From Sediminibacterium sp. (lineage in GTDB: Bacteria > Bacteroidota > Bacteroidia > Chitinophagales > Chitinophagaceae): a stretch of 64,000 nt of DNA. The position numbers were made by a program, and so were the translations under genes. The stretch lies in contig JAEUVE010000006.1 of assembly GCA_016786865.1 (NCBI GenBank), forward strand, positions 25,275-89,274, given 5' to 3'. The stretch's first letter is position 1; each line of letters starts with the position of its first letter. Shown here one piece after another: positions 38,699 to 45,515 of this stretch. A model generated the notes under the pieces. The model saw only the letters and a program-made list of their open reading frames with translations. It did not search any database and was not told the origin of the DNA.

Positions 38699-41245
38699 TT
38701 ATTTAACCGCAGGTAAGCCAATCAGGTTAGCCAGTAAACGATACGAACCCGGAACACCTGCAGGCAATTGGCGGAACAATACCAGACTAAGATAAGTGAT
38801 ATTGCCCTTACCATACTTTGCAGTGATCAAACTGCCGTTGGTTTCTTTTTCCCCCGAATCGTTCATGCCCAGCAATGCCTCATAAGGAGCCGCGATGGGA
38901 TTGGCCTGATAGGTGCTTCTCTCCTGCACCCATCCTTCAAAATCCTTTGCAGTAATTTTATTAGGAAAGTTCAGGAGGGAATGATTCGGCAGCAGAAAAT
39001 TCACTTTGGCATTTTCCTCTGTAACCCGGATTCCGCTCATGCTAAACGGATAAGGACCCACTTTCACTTTCTTATCTCCCACCTGGTTGCTCTTAAGGTA
39101 TTGCACAATGAGGTGCCCTCCCTGTTCCACAAAACGGTTCAGCACATCGTTTTTATTGGTGAGCCATTCGTGCATATTGAAGGCACGAATACCCACTACA
39201 ATGGCATCGTATTTTTTCAGTTGAAGGTCGTTGATGTCCGATTCTTTCAGGAAGTCTACCGGATAACCCAGTTGCTCCAGGGCATCAGGTACCAGATCGC
39301 CTGCTCCAACAATATAGGCTACCCTTTTGGGAACGGTGCTGATCTTTTCGTTTATGAGGGTTACCTGGTCTTTGTAGAGATAATTAATAGAAGGAATATG
39401 GTCGTACTTAATGGTTTTAAGGTATTGGGTATACGCATGTTTTTTTCCCTGAAACACATAGTCTACTTCTGCTGAAATTTTTGCAGGCAGACTTTTACCA
39501 GTGATGCTGCGGAGCTCCACCGGATAAGTATACACTGTACCAGCTTCGGCCTGCAGGGTAGTATCTTTCGTGAACAGCGCCTTATCGCCATCCATGATGC
39601 GAATGGTCACTGGCAATGCGGGGGCGCTGAAGTTAAATTTGTATTGCAGGAGCAGCGAACCTACAGCCTGCCTTCCTTTACCGGCCACTTCCACATTGGT
39701 AAGCACCACATCTTTATTGAGCGATACAACCACAGGAGGAATTACATTCAGAGGCTGGAACACTTCCCCGCGAACAGGGTCTACATATTTGTACTGAACA
39801 GGACGATCCACCATAAAACTGATTCCGTTCATACTGAAAACAAAACGGGCCGTATACGGGGGAGCAGACTCTGCATTACCTACCAGTTGTTGATCGCTGA
39901 TATGGAAATTACCAATACCATCCATTGGGTTGGCCAGCCAGTAGGGTTGAGAAAAAGACTTACCCGGTTCTACCGTAAACTGTTTCACAAAACTAAAATT
40001 AGTATTGGGCGCCGTGCGAATATGCAGGCTGGTATCGAAGGAATGTTCTGCAGCTGTATTCAACAACACCTGATCCAATTGAAGCTCAGAAGGATTGCGT
40101 TTATTTACAAAAAGGTTAACTGCCAGTTTTTCGCCAGGAACAGCATATTCCACTTCGGTAGTAGCTTCTGCCACTACACCGCCGCAGGCCAGGATGAGCT
40201 CTTCGATCTCGTGCTTTTTCTGATACCACCAATTGCCTTTATTGCTCAGTTGCTGTAATTGTTTGTACAGTGCAATCAACGGTGCCACAGATTTTTCCGG
40301 ATGCTCAAATTCATAGTTCTTGATAATGGCATCTACTGCAACCTGTATGGCTGCCCCCCCATCAGGAATCCGCGACCAGTTGGTCACCACATCTTCCATG
40401 AGGTCCTGTTTAGCGCTATCTCCGGCCATATGAGCAAAATACTCCACTACAGGTCCTTTGCGACGTGGGCGACCTTCGCCCTGGCTCTTGTGCATACTCC
40501 TGGCTTCTCCTCCGATTTCGCCATAGCTTTGGCCCAGCAATACATTGTATCCACCTGCATCCAGCTTGAGTTGATCCGGACGGGTTGTATTCAGGCTTCC
40601 GAAATTATAGGTATTCCAGACCAGCCTTTTGGCCTGCCAGGGTTGAACCCCCTTTTTCAGTTGTTCGGGAAAGCGATTGGGATCCGCAGCAGCAGTAAAC
40701 GCTTCCTGTGATAAGATGGCAGAAGCCGCATGATTGCCATGACCCGCCAATGTGCTTCCGGGGAAACGGTTGATGATGATATCCGGCTGGTACTTGCGAA
40801 TGACCCAAACCATATCGGCCAGCACTTTCTCCCTGTTCCAGATATTGAGGGTTTCTTCTGCGGTTTTACTGAAACCGAATTCGTAGGCACTGCTGAAATA
40901 TTGCTCAGAACCATCCACCCTGCGTGCAGCAATCAGTTCCTGCGTTCTGATTAATCCCAGTTCAATTCCCTGCTCCGGGCCAATCAGGTTCTGTCCGCCA
41001 TCCCCGCGGGTAAGGCTGAGATAAGCTGTGCGATAGTTTTTTTCTTTCGCCAGATAAGGCAAAAAACTGTTGTTCTCATCGTCGGGATGCGCCGCAATAT
41101 ACAGTACACTTCCCAGCACGCCCAGCTTTTTCAACTGTGCATAAATCGTAGCACTGGGATGCCCCTGTGGCGTTTGTGCAACAACTGTGTTCATGAACAG
41201 GCAGGCCAGTAATGAGCCGAAAAAAACTTTCACCATAATCATCAT
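38699..41245 (-). CDS. Secreted PIG-L family deacetylase
   Basis: About 848 aa. Start chosen at ATG 41245, which begins a normal signal peptide (to about VVAQ, residue 23); the open frame extends 19 codons further. The N-terminal PIG-L domain has the zinc motif AAHPDDE (51-57), RGDGGQN and GHGNHAAS. The middle and C-terminal parts (about 300-848) look like beta-sandwich modules plus a ThuA/GATase-like segment (DAIVVGIRAFNMHEW). PIG-L enzymes remove N-acetyl groups from GlcNAc-type sugars; here the target would be outside the cytoplasm. First gene of a tightly packed cluster with two mini-ORFs and a symporter. Confidence 0.88.
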   Translation of the reverse strand: MMIMVKVFFGSLLACLFMNTVVAQTPQGHPSATIYAQLKKLGVLGSVLYIAAHPDDENNSFLPYLAKEKNYRTAYLSLTRGDGGQNLIGPEQGIELGLIRTQELIAARRVDGSEQYFSSAYEFGFSKTAEETLNIWNREKVLADMVWVIRKYQPDIIINRFPGSTLAGHGNHAASAILSQEAFTAAADPNRFPEQLKKGVQPWQAKRLVWNTYNFGSLNTTRPDQLKLDAGGYNVLLGQSYGEIGGEARSMHKSQGEGRPRRKGPVVEYFAHMAGDSAKQDLMEDVVTNWSRIPDGGAAIQVAVDAIIKNYEFEHPEKSVAPLIALYKQLQQLSNKGNWWYQKKHEIEELILACGGVVAEATTEVEYAVPGEKLAVNLFVNKRNPSELQLDQVLLNTAAEHSFDTSLHIRTAPNTNFSFVKQFTVEPGKSFSQPYWLANPMDGIGNFHISDQQLVGNAESAPPYTARFVFSMNGISFMVDRPVQYKYVDPVRGEVFQPLNVIPPVVVSLNKDVVLTNVEVAGKGRQAVGSLLLQYKFNFSAPALPVTIRIMDGDKALFTKDTTLQAEAGTVYTYPVELRSITGKSLPAKISAEVDYVFQGKKHAYTQYLKTIKYDHIPSINYLYKDQVTLINEKISTVPKRVAYIVGAGDLVPDALEQLGYPVDFLKESDINDLQLKKYDAIVVGIRAFNMHEWLTNKNDVLNRFVEQGGHLIVQYLKSNQVGDKKVKVGPYPFSMSGIRVTEENAKVNFLLPNHSLLNFPNKITAKDFEGWVQERSTYQANPIAAPYEALLGMNDSGEKETNGSLITAKYGKGNITYLSLVLFRQLPAGVPGSYRLLANLIGLPAVK

Positions 41246-41332
41246 TTTATCATTCAGGATGAAGATAAAAATAATGTTCAGACAATAAACACCGTTCAAC
41301 AAAATACATCCGAAAGAATCGGCTGAAACAGC

Positions 41333-42214
41333 TTAAAGTGCCAGGTATTGTTTGATTTTATCGTGAATTGGCTTACTCAGCGGAACATTGGGCATGCGCA
41401 GGTAATTCTGGATCAACCCCTGTTCGGCCATAAAAGCTTTAACCCCGGCCGGATTGTTCTCTTCGAACATCAGGTTATAGGCTTCGATCAGGCCATCGTT
41501 GAGTTGTTTGGCCGCTTCAAAATTATGCAGCAGGCAATGTCGGACCATGTCGCCAAAGGTTTTGGGAAACGCATTGGCCGCCACGCTGATCACCCCTTCC
41601 ATACCACAGGCCAGCTGGGGCAATGCCAGCGCATCATCTCCGCTTACCACCAGAAAACCTTTCGGCTTATCGCGCAGGATCTGCATGCACTGGGCCATAT
41701 CACCGCTTGCTTCTTTGATGCCAATAATGTTGTTCACTTCATTGGCAATTCTTAAAGTAGTGGCAGCAGTCATATTGCGGCCGGTACGACCGGGAACATT
41801 ATAGAGCAGTATGGGTTTGGGAGAAACCGCAGCAATCATTTTATAATGTTGAAATATACCCTCCTGCGATGGTTTGTTGTAATAAGGAGATGCACTGAGG
41901 ATGGCTGTGGCCTTCTCCAGCGGAAAATGTGTGAGGTCGTGAATCAGGTCGGCTGTATCGTTACCGCCGATACCCACAACCACCGGCACCCTGCCGGCTG
42001 TTTTTTCATAAGTAAATTCCAGAATATCAATTTTCTCCGGATTGGTAAGCACTGGTGTTTCTGCAGTGGTACCCAGAGAAACCAGGTATTCCACACCACC
42101 GGAAATCATGGATTCTATAACTTTTCCAAGTGCATCAAAATCGATGGTATTATTAGGCGTGAATGGGGTAATCAGGGCCACGCCGGTACCCCTCAATTGC
42201 TGTTGAACTGACAT
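41333..42214 (-). CDS. dapA: 4-hydroxy-tetrahydrodipicolinate synthase
   Basis: DapA condenses pyruvate and aspartate semialdehyde in lysine and diaminopimelate synthesis. 293 aa TIM barrel. The Schiff-base Lys lies in IIGIKEASGD, the catalytic Tyr in LLYNVPGRTG, and SLGTTAETPVL is the usual N-terminal motif. It lies between accA (upstream, 37 bases) and the PIG-L gene, all on the minus strand. Confidence 0.96.
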   Translation of the reverse strand: MSVQQQLRGTGVALITPFTPNNTIDFDALGKVIESMISGGVEYLVSLGTTAETPVLTNPEKIDILEFTYEKTAGRVPVVVGIGGNDTADLIHDLTHFPLEKATAILSASPYYNKPSQEGIFQHYKMIAAVSPKPILLYNVPGRTGRNMTAATTLRIANEVNNIIGIKEASGDMAQCMQILRDKPKGFLVVSGDDALALPQLACGMEGVISVAANAFPKTFGDMVRHCLLHNFEAAKQLNDGLIEAYNLMFEENNPAGVKAFMAEQGLIQNYLRMPNVPLSKPIHDKIKQYLAL

Positions 42215-42251
42215 ATAGCCAATTTAAAAAGATGAATATTAAAGTTTGCTG

Positions 42252-43232
42252 CTAGGCTGGCAATTCTTCCCAGAATCCCATTTTGCCATATTTCTCGATT
42301 CGGTCATTAATTCTTTCGGCCGAAGCCTTATGTTTGACCTCTTCGAGCGCTTTTTTAATACTGCTCTTCAACATGTCGGCAGCTACCTGGTAATCCCAGT
42401 GTGCTCCGCCGGCAGGTTCTTCAACAATTTCATCTACCAGACCAAAGCCCTTCATGTCTTTGGCGGTCAGTTTCAGCTGTTCAGCTGCCACTTCTTTCTT
42501 TTCCCAGCTGCGCCATAAAATGGAGCTGCAGTTTTCGGGAGAGATCACCGTGTACCAGGTATTCTCCATCATGAGCACTTTATCGCCCACACCAATACCC
42601 AGCGCGCCGCCACTGGCACCTTCGCCAATAATTACAACGATCACAGGAACTTTCAGGCGGATCATTTCGTAGATATTGCGTGCGATGGCTTCACCCTGTC
42701 CGCGTTCCTCCGCTTCGGGGCCTGGAAAGGCACCAGGCGTATCGATCATGGCAATAATCGGCTTATTGAACTTTTCGGCCAGGCGCATCAGGCGAAGCGC
42801 TTTTCTGTAGCCCTCCGGATTAGCCATACCAAAGTTGCGCAACTGGCGCATTTTGGTATTTACCCCTTTTTGCTGACCAATGATCATTACAGTTTCTCCA
42901 TCCAGCTGTGCAAATCCTCCTACCATGGCCTTATCGTCTTTTACATTGCGATCTCCGTGCAGCTCCACAAAGTTGGTGCACATTTTCTCAATGTATTTAA
43001 GGGTATAAGGTCTGTCTGGATGGCGGCTGAGTTGTACACGCTGCCAGGGCGTAAGGTGTTCGGTGATTTCCTTTCGCTTATCTATAATGGAGTCTTCCAG
43101 TTGTTTCAGTGTAGCCGAATAATCGATCTTCGGGTTCTTTTCGGCCAGCTTTTTGGTATCATCAATCTGCTCGTAAAGTTCCTTAATGGGCTTTTCAAAA
43201 TCCAGGAATTGTCTGTTCGGGTATTGAGGCAT
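42252..43232 (-). CDS. accA: Acetyl-CoA carboxylase carboxyltransferase subunit alpha
   Basis: AccA transfers the carboxyl group from biotin to acetyl-CoA in fatty acid synthesis. 326 aa is normal. Typical segments: [14 protein letters not shown] at the N-terminus, [53 protein letters not shown] and [15 protein letters not shown]. accD is not adjacent. Followed by dapA 37 bases downstream. Confidence 0.97.
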   Translation of the reverse strand: MPQYPNRQFLDFEKPIKELYEQIDDTKKLAEKNPKIDYSATLKQLEDSIIDKRKEITEHLTPWQRVQLSRHPDRPYTLKYIEKMCTNFVELHGDRNVKDDKAMVGGFAQLDGETVMIIGQQKGVNTKMRQLRNFGMANPEGYRKALRLMRLAEKFNKPIIAMIDTPGAFPGPEAEERGQGEAIARNIYEMIRLKVPVIVVIIGEGASGGALGIGVGDKVLMMENTWYTVISPENCSSILWRSWEKKEVAAEQLKLTAKDMKGFGLVDEIVEEPAGGAHWDYQVAADMLKSSIKKALEEVKHKASAERINDRIEKYGKMGFWEELPA

Positions 43233-43250
43233 TTTGTATGATTAAGACGG

Positions 43251-43258
43251 TAAAAATA
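43251..43258 (-). promoter_or_regulatory. Likely -7 element of accA
   Basis: TATTTTTA on the minus strand matches TAnnTTTG at 7 of 8 positions, 18 bases before the accA ATG. Confidence 0.4.
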
Positions 43259-43287
43259 GGGATTGCTTTTTTTTTTGAAAAGATTTG

Positions 43288-43316
43288 TTTGAAAAAGGTA
43301 TTTCCCCTTATCTTTG
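43288..43316 (+). promoter_or_regulatory. Promoter of tRNA-Asp
   Basis: TTTG (43288-43291), a 17-base spacer, then TATCTTTG (43309-43316), an exact TAnnTTTG match. It ends 38 bases before the tRNA. Confidence 0.72.
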
Positions 43317-43354
43317 CCATCCCAAAAACAACCGGTATCGGTTGAATGAGGAAC

Positions 43355-43428
43355 GGATCGGTAGTTCAGTTGGTTAGAATGCCGCCCTGTCACGGCGGAG
43401 GTCGCGGGTTCGAGTCCCGTCCGGTCCG
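43355..43428 (+). tRNA. tRNA-Asp (GTC)
   Basis: 74-nt cloverleaf. The acceptor stem GGATCGG pairs with CCGGTCC, the anticodon loop CTGTCAC carries GTC between CCGCC and GGCGG, and the T-arm contains GGTTCGAGTCC. Discriminator base G; CCA is not encoded. It has its own promoter and terminator. Confidence 0.97.
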
Positions 43429-43441
43429 CTTAGTTTACCCT

Positions 43442-43474
43442 GAAACCCGCGCTGGTCGCGGGTTTCTCTTTTTT
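43442..43474 (+). terminator. Terminator of tRNA-Asp
   Basis: Ten-base stem GAAACCCGCG / CGCGGGTTTC (43442-43451 with 43457-43466), then CTC and a T run. Confidence 0.82.
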
Positions 43475-43492
43475 AGTCGATTTTTTAGTCGA
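43469..43492. repeat. Tandem 12-bp direct repeat
   Basis: TTTTTTAGTCGA occurs twice head to tail (43469-43480 and 43481-43492) between the tRNA terminator and the left end of the insertion sequence. The first copy forms the terminator T run. Confidence 0.8.
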
Positions 43493-43510
43493 TCTATCTT
43501 GCAATTCTTA

Positions 43511-43533
43511 GGATCAAGCCTAATTCTTGGGGG
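43511..43533. repeat. Left terminal inverted repeat of the IS
   Basis: Begins GGATCA and ends TTGGGGG; aligns with the reverse complement of 44920-44942 at 17 of 23 positions. Confidence 0.65.
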
Positions 43534-43580
43534 TAAAGAAAAAAAAGAGTTGATTTGCGGTTACTAAATCTGTATCCGTT

Positions 43581-43934
43581 TTGCAAGACACTTACCAAAC
43601 CCTCGTCCAATTTCTATTACCTGAAGGCCTTCTTGATTATTTTGAATTAACTAGCGTTAACACGGGGGACCAAGGTTTGCAGATCTACCTTGAGGAAAAG
43701 AACCTGCCTCCCTCGGGCTATGAGAAGCAACAACTGGAGTCAAAAGGTTTTCTGCCGGAGGTCAGTATCCAAGACTTCCCAATCCGTGGACAGAAAGTGG
43801 TTCTGTGCATTAAACGCCGCAAGTGGGAGGTAAAAAGCACTGGAGAAAGCATTACCAGGGATTGGAACTTAGTACAAAAAGGAGCTCGAATGACTACGGA
43901 ATTCGGCACTTTTTTAAAAGGTATATTTGGATAA
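43581..43934 (+). CDS. IS transposase, N-terminal part (ORF A)
   Basis: 117 aa from a TTG start. It matches the separate N-terminal-region protein seen with ISAon1-type transposases: a short DNA-binding part with no catalytic residues. A basic KRRKWEVKSTGE segment sits near the C-terminus. The last 8 bases overlap ORF B, which is in the +1 frame. ORF B could be made by a +1 frameshift near TTTGGATAA or by re-initiation at TTG 43927. Together the two parts total about 444 aa, the usual size of an ISL3-type transposase. Confidence 0.8.
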   Translation: MQDTYQTLVQFLLPEGLLDYFELTSVNTGDQGLQIYLEEKNLPPSGYEKQQLESKGFLPEVSIQDFPIRGQKVVLCIKRRKWEVKSTGESITRDWNLVQKGARMTTEFGTFLKGIFG

Positions 43935-44910
43935 CCAACCGATCAGTCCTCATCTGCTGGGTCGTTTATATGGAGTCGACGGCAAGCAATTACAACAGCA
44001 GTACAAAGATCATTTAAGCGATTTCCGGACCTGGGGTCAGAAAGAACATGCCAGCGATTGGATGGTTTTTGCGGATAATATCGGAGAATCTTTAAGTATC
44101 GATGAGACTGCGTTAAGTAATGGAGAGCTTTACACGATCCTGACCAACAAGGCAGCCAAGGGCGGCAAGAAAGCAATCGTAGCGATGGTCAAAGGTACTC
44201 AGGCTGAACAGATCATTACTGCGTTGGAACGAATACCCTTACGTAAGCGCAATAAGGTCAGGGAAGTAACGATGGATATGGCAGCCAGTATGATCCGGGT
44301 GGTTCGCAGTTGCTTTTCGTATGCCGAGCGGGTGATCGACCGGTTCCATGTGCAGAAACTGGCTTACGATGCCGTACAGGAAGCCCGCATAAAGTTCCGC
44401 TGGGATGCCCTGGATGAGGAAACACGTCAAATTGATTTGGCACGAAAGGAAAAAAGAAGTTATCAGCCGCAACTGCTTGCAAATGGTGACACACTCAAGC
44501 AACTACTGGCCCGAAGCCGCTACCTGCTTTTTAAACATCCAGCTAAATGGACAGCCACGCAGAAAGAAAGAGCTGATATCCTGTTTCCCAGATATCCTGT
44601 GCTTAAAAAGGCTTATGATCTTTCATTGGCTCTGGGACATATCTTCACCAGTTGTACCAATAAAACACAGGCATTCAAAAGACTGGCTATCTGGTATAAT
44701 CAGGTCGAAGACTCCGGTATCGATGCCTTTAAGACCGTCGCCCGCTCTGTGGAGATCCATCACCGATCGATCCTGAACTACTTCATCAACCGAAGCACCA
44801 ACGCTTCAGCGGAATCCTTCAATGCCAAGATCAAGGCCTTCCGGGCTACCTCAAGAGGAGTCAGAGACACTACATTCTTCCTGTTCCGGCTAACAAAAAT
44901 CTATGCCTAA
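43927..44910 (+). CDS. IS transposase, catalytic DDE part (ORF B)
   Basis: 327 aa with an ISL3-type DDE domain. Likely catalytic residues are Asp59 (SIDETALS), Asp117 (VTMDMAASM) and Glu296 (SAESFNAKIKAF); VIDRFHVQKL is typical of the family. No stop or frameshift interrupts it, so the enzyme may be active. It has no ATG at its start: the open frame begins after a stop at 43915-43917, and TTG 43927 is the first candidate. Confidence 0.88.
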   Translation: MDNQPISPHLLGRLYGVDGKQLQQQYKDHLSDFRTWGQKEHASDWMVFADNIGESLSIDETALSNGELYTILTNKAAKGGKKAIVAMVKGTQAEQIITALERIPLRKRNKVREVTMDMAASMIRVVRSCFSYAERVIDRFHVQKLAYDAVQEARIKFRWDALDEETRQIDLARKEKRSYQPQLLANGDTLKQLLARSRYLLFKHPAKWTATQKERADILFPRYPVLKKAYDLSLALGHIFTSCTNKTQAFKRLAIWYNQVEDSGIDAFKTVARSVEIHHRSILNYFINRSTNASAESFNAKIKAFRATSRGVRDTTFFLFRLTKIYA

Positions 44911-44919
44911 AATCTATAT

Positions 44920-44942
44920 CCCCCAACTTTTCGTCATGATCC
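44920..44942. repeat. Right terminal inverted repeat of the IS
   Basis: Reverse complement begins GGATCATGAC and ends GTTGGGGG; partner of the left repeat. Confidence 0.65.
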
Positions 44943-45016
44943 ATGATCAATCCCAACGTAAAAAGTGCCACAATGAGTTTATTCCGGATGGAAAAATCAA
45001 TGATCTTATTCAGCAT
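44943..45016 (-). pseudogene. cusA/czcA-type heavy-metal RND efflux gene, first 24 codons only
   Basis: On the minus strand, ATG at 45014-45016 starts a 24-codon stretch beginning MLNKIIDFSIRNKL and running into ALFTLGLI. This is the conserved cytoplasmic start and first transmembrane helix of CusA/CzcA-family RND pumps. The homology breaks exactly at the right end of the IS, after which the frame reads IS sequence. The other ~1000 or more codons are absent from the window. The gene upstream on the same strand (45114-45497) resembles one that, from memory, often precedes cusA in Bacteroidota, which supports the call. Confidence 0.75.
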
Positions 45017-45113
45017 GAGTGTACTTTATAGCCAACAACAGTTCCCGTTGTTGAAAATTGTATAATAGAATGAATGACATGCAACCTGCTGCATGTATAT
45101 TGAATTGAAAAAA

Positions 45114-45497
45114 TCAGGCAAGTCGGGGAGGCTGAAAAATGTTCACCATGGGCTGGAAGCTGTAGGAACTGATATAAATACCTGAAAAGTTCCGGGCCGG
45201 TGCAGGTATTGCAGGAACGGCCACTTCAATTTTTTGCAATGGCATACTGATGGCGCTGATCATGCAACCGTCGGAAGAATGTTGTTTGAAGGGAAGCTGC
45301 ATATCCTGCTCATGATCGTCGTCGATCACCGGATTAATGTAATGCATATAAACAAACCCGGCAACGCTCAGCTGAGGATTCTGTTCGTGGTGCACCTGAA
45401 AATGTTGAATCATGAAGGGTACCTTCAGCAACTGATTGGCATCTGTTGCTCCCAGCAGATAAATCATTAAAGTCAGCAATGCTGCTATCCGTTTCAC
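45114..45497 (-). CDS. Small exported protein typically found before CusA in Bacteroidota
   Basis: 127 aa, GTG start, with a short hydrophobic leader (about residues 1-20). The body contains LLKVPFMIQHFQVHHEQN and DDDHEQDMQLPFKQH, rich in His and Asp as expected for metal contact. From memory, similar uncharacterised proteins sit directly upstream of cusA/czcA genes; here a truncated cusA follows. An inverted repeat (45040-45060 region) and another (about 45075-45094) lie in the 97-base gap before that remnant. Function unknown; likely an orphan of the broken efflux locus. Confidence 0.65.
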   Translation of the reverse strand: MKRIAALLTLMIYLLGATDANQLLKVPFMIQHFQVHHEQNPQLSVAGFVYMHYINPVIDDDHEQDMQLPFKQHSSDGCMISAISMPLQKIEVAVPAIPAPARNFSGIYISSYSFQPMVNIFQPPRLA

Positions 45498-45515
45498 CCT
45501 GCTAAGTTACCTAAA

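Larger units (their letters stand above)
43511..44942 (+). mobile_element. ISL3-type (ISAon1-like) insertion sequence
   Basis: About 1.43 kb. Imperfect terminal inverted repeats: starting GGATCA at 43511 and, on the other strand, GGATCA from 44942; 17 of the first 23 positions match, including a TTGGGGG block. It contains two overlapping transposase ORFs. The 8-base flanks (AATTCTTA and ATGATCAA) do not match, so no target duplication remains. The right side cuts a cusA/czcA-type gene after codon 24, and the rest of that gene is missing on the left. This indicates a deletion next to the element. ISL3 assignment is by domain pattern. Confidence 0.8.

Noticed and set aside
38699..41245. PIG-L protein as BshB, completing bacillithiol synthesis with BshC
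   Set aside because: It has a signal peptide and is about 850 aa, whereas BshB is a small cytoplasmic deacetylase.
44943..45065. 40-codon plus-strand frame directly after the IS (starts ATGATCAATCCC)
   Set aside because: It is antisense to the cusA remnant, which explains the sequence better because the minus frame matches a known family.
43355..45100. Genomic island or integrated element at tRNA-Asp
   Set aside because: No integrase, no duplicated tRNA 3' end and no cargo are present; the IS plus the cusA remnant explain the region.
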